DNA of 64,000 nt from Fibrobacter sp. UWR2 (GTDB lineage: Bacteria > Fibrobacterota > Fibrobacteria > Fibrobacterales > Fibrobacteraceae), in the NCBI RefSeq assembly GCF_002210285.1, contig NZ_MWQE01000009.1, positions 1 through 64,000 on the forward strand, written 5' to 3'. The notes under the pieces were generated by a model. That model had not been told where the DNA came from, made no database searches, and saw only the letters and a program-made list of their open reading frames with translations. Shown piece after piece: positions 17,860 to 26,209 of this stretch. Position 1 is the stretch's first letter, and every line of letters starts with the position of its first letter. Position numbers and translations under genes: made by a program.

Positions 17860-18642
17860 ATGTGCAATAATAAACAAGACGAAGATACACCAGATTACGA
17901 AAAAAAAGCAAAAGTATTTGTTGCATCGCTTTTGTCATTGGGTATCCCCGCCTATATCATGATTAAATTATGGAATACTCAAATAAGCATTCCGAATTTT
18001 GATTATTTGTACTTTTTAAGTACTGTAATGGCAATTTTCGCAATTGTACTATCAATACTGTTCTATTTCAAATCAACCGAACACTCTAACGAATTCTATA
18101 ATAATGTTTTTTCGTTCATAAAGGAAACTTCTACCATACTAGCCGAATTGAAAACCAATATAGGACATATTGAACAGGGCGTATACAAAAGTTTATTTCC
18201 TGACACTAGCAATGCCAAGGAAGAACTAGAAATAATTAGAAATAAGGAACAAACATTAAAAGATCAATTAAAACAGTCCATAGAAAAGAATGCTAAAGAC
18301 AGAGCTGCAATGCAACAATTACAAGAGTATGTTGAAAAAACTTCAATGGAATTGGCTAAATTAGAGAAGGAAAAACAATCTTTGAAAGAAGATAACAAAG
18401 AAATAATTGAACCAAGATTGTTTGATTATTTATATACTCGTTTTCGTCTTCAAGATGAAGAAAGGCGTCGTATGTATCTTGAACGCCCAAGTCGGCTGAA
18501 AATCAGACTAAATCGCTTTTTTGAGGATACTTTCAACACAGAACTCATTCGCGATGCAAAAAAAATAGGATTGATTGATGAAGATAAGAATGTAATGCAT
18601 GAAAAATTCAATGCTTTTATTCAATACATTCAAGACAGATAG
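17860..18642 (+). CDS. two-TM membrane protein with coiled coil, unknown
   Basis: A 260-residue AT-rich gene. Two hydrophobic helices (VFVASLLSLGIPAYIMI and YFLSTVMAIFAIVLSILFYF) are followed by a heptad-like, Lys/Glu-rich coiled coil (about residues 120-190) and a basic C-terminal domain with RRMYLERPSRLKIRL. ATG at 17860 follows AAGGA. No family recognised. The membrane anchor plus coiled coil in a defence-rich region would suit a sensor or effector, but this is a guess from context. Confidence 0.6.
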   Translation: MCNNKQDEDTPDYEKKAKVFVASLLSLGIPAYIMIKLWNTQISIPNFDYLYFLSTVMAIFAIVLSILFYFKSTEHSNEFYNNVFSFIKETSTILAELKTNIGHIEQGVYKSLFPDTSNAKEELEIIRNKEQTLKDQLKQSIEKNAKDRAAMQQLQEYVEKTSMELAKLEKEKQSLKEDNKEIIEPRLFDYLYTRFRLQDEERRRMYLERPSRLKIRLNRFFEDTFNTELIRDAKKIGLIDEDKNVMHEKFNAFIQYIQDR

Positions 18643-18660
18643 TTTTTAAAATGTTTTATT

Positions 18661-19920
18661 TCAAAGCAGCATTAATTGCTGCTTTTTCTGCTTTTTCTCC
18701 AGATACTCGACAAGCATGTCCCTGAACTTCTCGTCGGCATCCTTGATAAAGGCCTTCTCCACTAGATTAGACGGAATATTTTCTTCGGTGATGGGCATAT
18801 CCGTCACGGGGATTCTCAGAACGCCATCCTCAAACAAAATGGCTCCCGCTTTTACATACTTTTCTATCGTCTCGTTCAAGATCCAGGGCAGGCCCGTCCT
18901 GTCGTTAATGAATGTCGCCGCAATGGCTACGGCCGCATCATAGTCGCCCTGGCCCAGAGCCTTTCTAAATACCCTGTTCACGAGCAAGAGCGGCCCATTG
19001 CCTTCCGCAGAGAAGCTTTCGCCTCGCGCAGTCCGGAAACCGAGCCGGTTGAGCTGTTCAGCCAGTTCCCTAAAGGTTGTCGTAGAAAAACTCTTCTGGT
19101 TCTTTAGAGCACGGTCGATAATGAAATCGGTCTTCTGGCCTATTCCGGCATCTTCGGCATTTCTATCCGCGTCGTCACTGTTTATGAGCTTGCGGAGCAT
19201 GTCCACGCTCGACAGAATCGATGTCTCATTAATCCTGGCGGCCCGTTCTTCTATCTGGTCAAGAAGATCGTTCATTTGTTTTTGATTCGGGACCGCCGAG
19301 GTCTTCTCCTGGAAGCCGGCCCTTCGAGAAATCGTAGAAAAAAAGATTCCCTTGTCCGTCAGGAACCTCTCAATGGACTTGTTCTCCACCGGCTTGGTAA
19401 ATGCGCGGCGGGAAACTGTCCTGAGGCAGTCATTCCCAAAGAAGAGTACGTGCGTCGGCTTCAGGATATCGATTACCTTGGGGAATGCCTCGATAGCGTA
19501 ATCAAGATCCGTAGACGACGGGCTTTCTGATGCCCTGAGCAGGCGCAATATGAAATGGTAATGGGCAATGTCTTCGAGCGTTTTACCGGGAGATATCGAC
19601 GCAACGGCCTGCTCGATTTTCTTGCGATTCGACTTTACGGGATTATAGTCGGCATGAAGGGTATAGATATCTTCACTGGAATATGCAGGGTAAGATAGCC
19701 CTTCGCCCCTAGCGGGCTGCACTTTATAAAAATCACTAATGGACAGATCCCTTGCAGCCGTTTCTGACGGTCCATAGGCGCTACAATGAACGACCAGGAT
19801 TCTGCAGTTGGCATCTGAACCGTAGCCCTTCCCTATGTAGGGGGCATTCATAGAAGCAAAAAGTAGACACGGAATCTGCCAGAAGATCTTATCGTAAAGT
19901 TCTTGCTGATGGATTGCCAT
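18661..19920 (-). CDS. uncharacterised 419-residue protein
   Basis: A soluble protein with good start signals (AGAGGT before the ATG at 19920). The first 200 residues look alpha/beta: CRILVVHCSAYGPSE early on and KPTHVLFFGNDC near residue 155, an arrangement faintly like uracil-DNA-glycosylase-fold proteins. I give that at low confidence. Near residue 290 is LAEQLNRLGFRTARGESFS, which resembles the recombinase-domain helix-turn-helix of serine recombinases and also a motif in the small gene at 20012-20278. The C-terminus is a Lys/Gln-rich coiled segment. Function unknown. Confidence 0.6.
   Translation of the reverse strand: MAIHQQELYDKIFWQIPCLLFASMNAPYIGKGYGSDANCRILVVHCSAYGPSETAARDLSISDFYKVQPARGEGLSYPAYSSEDIYTLHADYNPVKSNRKKIEQAVASISPGKTLEDIAHYHFILRLLRASESPSSTDLDYAIEAFPKVIDILKPTHVLFFGNDCLRTVSRRAFTKPVENKSIERFLTDKGIFFSTISRRAGFQEKTSAVPNQKQMNDLLDQIEERAARINETSILSSVDMLRKLINSDDADRNAEDAGIGQKTDFIIDRALKNQKSFSTTTFRELAEQLNRLGFRTARGESFSAEGNGPLLLVNRVFRKALGQGDYDAAVAIAATFINDRTGLPWILNETIEKYVKAGAILFEDGVLRIPVTDMPITEENIPSNLVEKAFIKDADEKFRDMLVEYLEKKQKKQQLMLL
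18663..18688. terminator. terminator between two convergent genes
   Basis: AAAGCAGC and GCTGCTTT flank ATTAATT and are followed by T-tracts on both strands. It sits 20 nt after the membrane protein gene and overlaps the last codons of the converging minus-strand gene. Confidence 0.65.
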
Positions 19921-20011
19921 GTCTACCTCTTGTTCCGCATTTATTTATCAAATATAATTATTATTGTTTTAATCCTAAAAACGAATGTTTTTAAGATTAA
20001 TCATTATTTAG

Positions 20012-20278
20012 CTAGCGTTTCTTCCAGCGGTAATTCCCATTGGAATCCTGGAACTCGAGAATTTTCCAAGCCCCCGGATTTCCGGACCCGTGCATGTACG
20101 CATAGGCATCCGAAACAACGCGGTAAAACCCGCGGCCGCCCACGCAGTAAGGCTGTCCTTTTTTTGACCTGAAGCCCGCGGCATTGGCCAGGGCGGTCAA
20201 GGCAGGGACCCCCATTGGTTTGCCCGAATCCACCCTTTGGTTGGCGACTGAGGCAATGAACTCAAATATGTTTCTCAT
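20012..20278 (-). CDS. small protein sharing a motif with its neighbour
   Basis: An 88-residue protein with AAGGAG before its ATG. Its LTALANAAGFRSKKGQPY matches in pattern the LNRLGFRTARGESFS segment of the 419-residue protein just downstream, followed in both by G-x-G and a valine-rich helix. It is preceded by a 32-residue gene in the same direction. Likely a DNA-binding accessory protein, but unproven. Confidence 0.55.
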   Translation of the reverse strand: MRNIFEFIASVANQRVDSGKPMGVPALTALANAAGFRSKKGQPYCVGGRGFYRVVSDAYAYMHGSGNPGAWKILEFQDSNGNYRWKKR

Positions 20279-20308
20279 ATTTGGATCTCCTTGGTTTGTG
20301 TGATTAGG

Positions 20309-20407
20309 TTAGATTCGACCCGGACCTCTCCTCGCCTCGGAAACAAGCCTGAGGGCACCGATGGCCAGAGAGCCGAAGAAGATAACCGTGTTGATGATTT
20401 TGTCCAT
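20309..20407 (-). CDS. 32-residue single-helix membrane peptide
   Basis: ATG at 20407 follows a strong AAGGAG. The product has one hydrophobic stretch (IINTVIFFGSLAIGAL) and a basic tail (EARRGPGRI). It ends 30 nt before the 88-residue gene. The size and single helix resemble type I toxins or small membrane regulators; no antisense RNA can be proven here. Confidence 0.45.
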   Translation of the reverse strand: MDKIINTVIFFGSLAIGALRLVSEARRGPGRI

Positions 20408-20637
20408 GATTTTACTCCTTTTATTTATTGGTTCCCTCATAATATAGCATCTTTTTTGTGAATGTGGTATATAAAACTTTAGTTTTCTTATCAATACATT
20501 AGTTTTTATACAAAATTTCTCGAAAATCGCCGTTCCGTTTCCAAAATTTTACACGCAGAACGCACGCGCTTTCCAGTTCCGGGATAACCTCATTTACATA
20601 TTATTTTTACGCCGAAGGTTTTATCTATCTTTGGCGC

Positions 20638-21834
20638 ATGCCCGAAAAGTTCACGAAATGGGTTGCCTGCTGGGGCAACGCGACCTCCATTACCGACCGC
20701 AAGGAAGCGACCTACGCGAAGGACCTGACGTTGCGCTACCCGATCCGCGCGTGCTTTTCGGGCAGCAAGTTGCGGTTCCATTTTTCGAACCTCACCGGCA
20801 CGGAGTCCGTTACGATTAGCGAGGCGTATGTCGCTAAAGATTCCGCGGCTAAAGATGCGCCGACTAAAGATGCCGCGCAGGCTGAAAATGCGACGGAAAA
20901 AAATGCGCCGACCCCCATTACATTCGGTGGCCGCACTTCCGGAACAATCCCCGCAGGCGAAGAAATCCTGAGCGACGAAATCGCATTTAACGTCACCGCA
21001 GGCGAAACATTTGACGTGAGCCTCTACTTTGCAGACTTCACGCAGATGAACGCGGGTACGGCAATCACGGGCCCGCTCTCTGGCGGCAAGTACAGCTACG
21101 GCAACTTCGCGAAGGCAGCAAGCCTCCCCGATGACCTCACGCGTAAAACAAACTGGATTTATTTCCTCAATACAGTCGACATCCTCACCGAAGAGAAGAA
21201 CTTCGCGCTCGTCTGTTTTGGCGATTCCATCACGGCGCAGGACTGGCCCGACTATCTCACGCTCCGCTGTGCCCGAGAAGGCTTCAACAACGTGGCGATT
21301 ATCCGGCGCGCCGTAAGTGGCACGCGCATCCTGCGGGAATACAGCTGCATCACGTATGCGGCATACGGCCTGAAGGGCGCCACCCGCTTCCCCATCGAAA
21401 TGAACGTCGCCGGAGCACGCGCCGTCATTGTCCAGCACGGTATAAACGACATTATCCACCCGGTCGGTGTCGAAGTCAACAAGTTCCGCCCCTGGAGCGA
21501 CATGCCCACGGCCGACGACCTCATCAACGGCGTGCGCACGCTCTATATTATGCACGCGCGCAAGCTCGGACTGAAAGTCTACAGCGGCACGCTCCTGCCC
21601 ATTTACGGCTGGCGCACCTACAACGAAAACCGCGACATCATCCGCATCGCGTTCAATACATGGTTAAGGACTTCGCCGGAATTCGACGGCTGTGTAGATT
21701 TCGATATGGCCGTGCGTGGGCACGATGACCCCAAACGGTTCGCGGGCGGTTTTGATTCGGGCGATCACCTGCACCCAAGCGCAAAGGCCTACGAGGCCAT
21801 GGCCGAATGCGTCCCCGAAGAACTGCTCAAATAA
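20638..21834 (+). CDS. SGNH/GDSL hydrolase (esterase)
   Basis: A 398-residue protein. Block I FGDSIT gives the catalytic Ser, block III is VQHGINDI (GxND-like), and block V SGDHLHPS gives the Asp and His. An N-terminal beta domain of about 170 residues precedes the catalytic part, like carbohydrate esterases of the CE family. A low-complexity Ala/Lys/Asp insert (AAKDAPTKDAAQ) sits near residue 75. No signal peptide is visible, so it may act in the cytoplasm on imported oligosaccharides, for example as a deacetylase. Substrate unknown. No clear ribosome-binding site at the ATG. Confidence 0.8.
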   Translation: MPEKFTKWVACWGNATSITDRKEATYAKDLTLRYPIRACFSGSKLRFHFSNLTGTESVTISEAYVAKDSAAKDAPTKDAAQAENATEKNAPTPITFGGRTSGTIPAGEEILSDEIAFNVTAGETFDVSLYFADFTQMNAGTAITGPLSGGKYSYGNFAKAASLPDDLTRKTNWIYFLNTVDILTEEKNFALVCFGDSITAQDWPDYLTLRCAREGFNNVAIIRRAVSGTRILREYSCITYAAYGLKGATRFPIEMNVAGARAVIVQHGINDIIHPVGVEVNKFRPWSDMPTADDLINGVRTLYIMHARKLGLKVYSGTLLPIYGWRTYNENRDIIRIAFNTWLRTSPEFDGCVDFDMAVRGHDDPKRFAGGFDSGDHLHPSAKAYEAMAECVPEELLK

Positions 21835-21852
21835 ACTAATTATATTTTGCCT

Positions 21853-22176
21853 ATGATGCAGTACATTCACCAGTTCGCCAATTTCCTGAGGCTCCACATG
21901 GATTCCATTTCGGTGGGCCTCGTCGCGACACTGCTCATTATCTACGGCGGCCATATAAACGGCTACTTCAAAAAAATTACGAAGAGCCTCCCCTTCCTCG
22001 GGCGTTTCGCATTGTTCGTACTGCTGTGCAGCGCGGGTTACGCGTTCATGTCGTCGCAGTTGGTGAAACTGCTCAAGATGTTCTTGTATGGCCAAGCGGA
22101 CCTAACGCTTATCGGGATTATCGCTAGCGCGTTTATTCTGCTCGCATTTGCGGCGCGCAGCGGCAAGGACATCTAA
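21853..22176 (+). CDS. DUF3392 family inner-membrane protein
   Basis: A 107-residue protein with three predicted membrane helices (SVGLVATLLIIYGG, FALFVLLCSAGYAFM, LIGIIASAFILLAFAA) and the internal pattern of DUF3392, including the GGHING turn. The ATG at 21853 or 21856 is likelier than the TTG at 21847. Its function is not known. It converges with sbcC, only 6 nt apart. Confidence 0.7.
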   Translation: MMQYIHQFANFLRLHMDSISVGLVATLLIIYGGHINGYFKKITKSLPFLGRFALFVLLCSAGYAFMSSQLVKLLKMFLYGQADLTLIGIIASAFILLAFAARSGKDI

Positions 22177-22182
22177 TTTCCG

Positions 22183-25002
22183 CTACACCTCGATTTTCAC
22201 GCGGCTGATATTGTTCGCGTCTTTCTGCACGCGCACGTTCTTGTCTATCCTGTTTTCGAGCCCTTCCACGTGGCTGATGATGCCCACGAGGCGGTTGCTG
22301 CCGGCCAAGTTCTGCAACGTGTCGATGGCAACCCTCAGGATTTCTTCGTCGAGCGAACCAAAACCTTCGTCGATAAACATCGTATCGAGTTCGATTCCGC
22401 CTGCAGAACTCTGCACCTCGTCGGCAAGGCCGAGCGCAAGCGATAGAGAAGCCAAGAAGCTCTCGCCGCCGCTGAGCGTTTTCACCTCGCGCTGCTTGCC
22501 GCAGGTATGGTCGATTACGTTCAGGTCGAGCCCGCTCTGGCTGCGTTTATTGGAGGCCTGCCCGCGACGTACCAGCTCGTATTTCCCGTTGGAGAGCCGC
22601 AAAAAGCGAGTGTTCGCCTTGCGCAGGATGCGGTCCAGGTACGCGCCCTGCACGTAGGTTTCGAGCATCATCTTGTCCTTGCCGGAGAGCGTTCCGTTCA
22701 CCGTATCGGAAAGGTTCTCGACCCACGCGCGCTTTTTCAGGAGTGCACCCAGCTTTTCGGCAACACCGCGAATATCCTTGAGCGCGCGCCTGTTCTGCTC
22801 GAGCCTCCCCGAAACAGTTTTCCACGATTGCGTGAGCGCCTGCTGTTCATCGGCGAGCGCCTTGCACTTGTTTTCCAGTTCTTCGAGGTTGTACTGCGGA
22901 GCATCTTTCAGCTGGCCTTCGAGCGATTTCACCTGGCCTTCGAGTTCCTTCAAGTTCTCCTTGCACCCATTCAGCTTTTCGGTCGCAAGCTTGATTGCGC
23001 TTTGAATGCCGGCAACTGCGTCCTGCTTTTCGCGGATGACCTTCTCCGCATCGGCCTTGCCCGCATACGGGAGCTTTTTCGCCGCATCCTCGGCATGCTT
23101 TTTCTGCGTTACAAGTTCCGCCTCGGCCGCCGCGACATCCTTCGCTAGTTTTTCGTTTTCAGTGCGGCTCCTCTCGTGCTGCTCCTTCATTTCGGGCAGC
23201 GTTTTTTCCAGTTCAGCCTTGCGGGCCGCACGAACATTCTCGGCATTGAGTTTCGCCACGACTTCGGCCAACTGCGATTTTACGCTGTCGAATTCCGCAC
23301 GGATTTTTTCCTTGCATTCTTCAACAGTGCATTCACCAAAGAGTTCCGCAAGTTTTTTCCCGAGTTCTTCGCGCTTGGCATCGCGCGCGGCCTTCGCCTT
23401 GGAAGCTTTGCCCGCCTTAGTATTCCATGCCTCAAGCAATTTTGCGACATTGCGCTTGAGTTCCTCGAGTTCCGCCTGCGTCGGCGCCTCTACCGACTTG
23501 CAAGCCTTATGCGGGTGCGCCGTAGACCCACAAACCGGGCAGGGAGTGCCTTCTTCGAGCGTTTCGGCCAGAATGCCCGCCTGCTCATTCAAGAAAGCAC
23601 GATTCTTCGCTTCGTAAATATCATTACTTTGTCTATACTCCTTGTCGGCATCGAGGTATTCATCTTGAGCATCGCGGAGAGCGGTTTCGGCATCATCGAG
23701 TTCCTTTACCGTACCGCCCACCTGCACAAGCTGGTTCTTGCGATTCTTAAGAGATTCCAGTTGCGCATCGAGTTTCGCCTTGTTCTCGCCCGCATCCGAA
23801 AGCCCCTTGAATTCTTCTTCGAGCTTCTGGATTTCGCTGTTCCTTTTTTCGAAATCCTCCTTTCTGGATTCAAGCGATTCCTTGGCCCTCGCAAACTCGC
23901 GCTCCTTGACCTTTATATTACTGCGGGCTTCTTCGAGCTGGCCGTATTCCGGCAACGAGTTCCTTAAAGTCGTGACCTCTTCCTGCAATTTTTCGCATTC
24001 GGGCCTACGCGCCTCAGCCGCCGTGAGTGCCGCCGTAAGCGGCTCAAGATCCGGCAAACGCTCAGCGTGATTCTTTTTCGCCTCGTCAAGCGACTTGCGT
24101 GCATTCTCTATATTCTGCGCCTTGCCGAGTTCCTGATTCATCGCAGTCATACGCGCCGCGTAACCGTCGAGCCCATTCTTCATCGCATCGACAGCGGCAG
24201 AATCTTCGTTCACGACCTTCTCAAGCAAATCGCAGAATTCGCTCCAGTCAGCAATGCGCCTTTCCGCAGCGAGATTCTTGGCAGCCTCGATGTCAGAGGC
24301 AAAAGCAGACTTCTCGTCACATGATACATGCGACACCGTTACACAGGCAAACGATTCGCTTTCGCCGCACATGTTCTTCAATTCCAGCGCCTGCCTCTTG
24401 ATGGCTTCCTGCAACTTCTCGAACTTGTCTGTCTTGAAAAGCTGGCGGAAAATATCGATGCGTTCGTCCGTCGTCGTGAGCAGCAACTTCAAGAAGTCGC
24501 CCTGCGCAATCATCGCAATCTGTGAGAACTGTTCGGCATTCACCCTGATGATATCGCGCACCGCATCCGTCACCGCCTTGTCACCGCTTACCGTACGGCT
24601 CGCAGGGCCAACCTTTCCGCTGCCCTCGGGGTAATAGAAAGTCGCCGAAGCGCTCTCCTTCGTCATGCCATCGCCGCGCATCTTGGGCCGTTCGTATTCC
24701 GGATTGCGCACCACACGGTATTCCCTGCCCGCATAGGCAAACGTCAAGTCCACAAACGTCGGCGTATCAGGCGTCGCATTCAGACAACGGAAATGCTTGG
24801 CATAGTCACCGCTCGCATTGCGGCTGCTCCCGCTCGCCGTCCCGAAAAGCGCAAAAGAAATCGCATCGAAAATCGTCGTCTTGCCGGCACCCGTATCGCC
24901 CGAAATCAAAAAGAGCCCGCTCGTCCCGAGCTTGTCCAGCTCGATCACAGTCTTTTCGGCATACGGGCCAAATGCAGAAATCACAAGCCTGGTAGGTCTC
25001 AT
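22183..25002 (-). CDS. sbcC: SbcC nuclease ATPase subunit
   Basis: A 939-residue SMC-like ATPase. It starts MRPTRLVISAFGPY with Walker A GDTGAGKTT near residue 35, a long coiled coil, a zinc hook CPVCG near residue 484, the signature KTLSGGESF near residue 840, then the Walker B/D-loop TMFIDEGFGSLDE. SbcCD opens and trims hairpins and blocked DNA ends. Its ATG overlaps the sbcD stop (ATGA). Length is within the family range and all motifs are intact. Confidence 0.95.
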   Translation of the reverse strand: MRPTRLVISAFGPYAEKTVIELDKLGTSGLFLISGDTGAGKTTIFDAISFALFGTASGSSRNASGDYAKHFRCLNATPDTPTFVDLTFAYAGREYRVVRNPEYERPKMRGDGMTKESASATFYYPEGSGKVGPASRTVSGDKAVTDAVRDIIRVNAEQFSQIAMIAQGDFLKLLLTTTDERIDIFRQLFKTDKFEKLQEAIKRQALELKNMCGESESFACVTVSHVSCDEKSAFASDIEAAKNLAAERRIADWSEFCDLLEKVVNEDSAAVDAMKNGLDGYAARMTAMNQELGKAQNIENARKSLDEAKKNHAERLPDLEPLTAALTAAEARRPECEKLQEEVTTLRNSLPEYGQLEEARSNIKVKEREFARAKESLESRKEDFEKRNSEIQKLEEEFKGLSDAGENKAKLDAQLESLKNRKNQLVQVGGTVKELDDAETALRDAQDEYLDADKEYRQSNDIYEAKNRAFLNEQAGILAETLEEGTPCPVCGSTAHPHKACKSVEAPTQAELEELKRNVAKLLEAWNTKAGKASKAKAARDAKREELGKKLAELFGECTVEECKEKIRAEFDSVKSQLAEVVAKLNAENVRAARKAELEKTLPEMKEQHERSRTENEKLAKDVAAAEAELVTQKKHAEDAAKKLPYAGKADAEKVIREKQDAVAGIQSAIKLATEKLNGCKENLKELEGQVKSLEGQLKDAPQYNLEELENKCKALADEQQALTQSWKTVSGRLEQNRRALKDIRGVAEKLGALLKKRAWVENLSDTVNGTLSGKDKMMLETYVQGAYLDRILRKANTRFLRLSNGKYELVRRGQASNKRSQSGLDLNVIDHTCGKQREVKTLSGGESFLASLSLALGLADEVQSSAGGIELDTMFIDEGFGSLDEEILRVAIDTLQNLAGSNRLVGIISHVEGLENRIDKNVRVQKDANNISRVKIEV

Positions 25003-26171
25003 GCGTTACCTCCCCAGATGCTGCTGATTAAATCTTGAACAAATTCACTTTCTTCCGGTTTCATCGGGCGGCCGTTGCGGCCCTCGAAAAACTCACCGAA
25101 AAGTTCCATCGGTTTCTTTTCGTCGACAGATTCCGCAACGCCGACATCCGCATGGTTGCGCGTACGCTCGTTGTCGTAGGCGAGCATCATCAAGTTCGGG
25201 TAAATACCGCGCAGCTTCTGCGCCGCATCGGGCACGTCGTTTTCGTCGGTGAGTTTGATGTACACAAAATCATCAAGCTTGTTGCCCGCGGCAACCTGCG
25301 CATTCCGGAATTCCGGAGAAACGATTTCGGCAAAAGTCCCGCGAATTTCACGCACATCGTGCAACGGCACCAGCGGGATTTCTCGAATCAAATTCTTGCC
25401 CGCGCTCAGTTCCACCACCGTGAGCGACTTCTTGTGAACCGCCTCCGAAAGCGAATACTTGAGTGGAGTGCCGCTGTAACGCGCACGCACCGTGCCATCA
25501 TCGCCCTTCAGCACATTCTGCGGCTTGTGTATGTGGCCGAGCGCCACGTAATCAAACGCGGCAAAAACCGTAGCATCCACATTGTCGAGCCCGCCCACGT
25601 TTTCTTCGGACTCGCTGCGTTCCGCGCCCGTCACGAACTGGTGAGCCAGCAGCACATTCCTGCGCCCCGGCGTAAAATGCACCTGCGCGAGGGCAGCCTT
25701 CACGGCCGATGTATAATCCTTCACCGCATCGCGCTCCTCGTCGGTCACAAGATTCGCGCGCACTGTCACCGGCCGCACGAACGGCAACATCCAAACGTCC
25801 ACCTCGCCTTCACTGTCGCTGAGCGTGACCGGCACAAATTTCCCGTCGTAAACCTGAGACACGTGTACGCCGCTCTTTTCCATGAGCCGCCCGCCAAACG
25901 CAATACGCTCCGCCGAATCGTGGTTTCCGCTCAGCACGAACGTGCGCACCTTCCTCGCGGCAAGCTCCACCAGAAAGTCGTCAAGCACCGCGACCGCCTC
26001 GGCCGACGGCACCGGCTTGTCGTAAACGTCGCCCGCAATCAGCACCGCATCGGGCTTCTCGCTATCCACGGCCTCCAAAATGCGCGCCAGTATATGCCGC
26101 TGCTCGTCGAGCATCGAATGCTCGCACACGATTTTACCAATGTGCAGGTCGGCCGTGTGGATAAACTTCAT
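24999..26171 (-). CDS. sbcD: SbcD nuclease subunit
   Basis: A 390-residue Mre11/SbcD phosphoesterase with all metal-binding motifs: HTADLHIGK, AGDVYD, SGNHD, ALGHIHKPQ. The ATG at 26171 is preceded by AAGGA; a GTG at 26189 is less likely. It forms the nuclease half of SbcCD and is coupled to sbcC by a 4-nt overlap. The C-terminal capping region is typical. Confidence 0.95.
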   Translation of the reverse strand: MKFIHTADLHIGKIVCEHSMLDEQRHILARILEAVDSEKPDAVLIAGDVYDKPVPSAEAVAVLDDFLVELAARKVRTFVLSGNHDSAERIAFGGRLMEKSGVHVSQVYDGKFVPVTLSDSEGEVDVWMLPFVRPVTVRANLVTDEERDAVKDYTSAVKAALAQVHFTPGRRNVLLAHQFVTGAERSESEENVGGLDNVDATVFAAFDYVALGHIHKPQNVLKGDDGTVRARYSGTPLKYSLSEAVHKKSLTVVELSAGKNLIREIPLVPLHDVREIRGTFAEIVSPEFRNAQVAAGNKLDDFVYIKLTDENDVPDAAQKLRGIYPNLMMLAYDNERTRNHADVGVAESVDEKKPMELFGEFFEGRNGRPMKPEESEFVQDLISSIWGGNA

Positions 26172-26209
26172 CTTTTTGTCCTTTACCACTACAATTTAAA
26201 TAATTGCAG

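Noticed and set aside
20590-21555. 321-codon minus-strand frame
   Set aside because: It lies over the SGNH hydrolase, whose catalytic blocks are intact. The product is low-complexity (repeated IFSRRIF).
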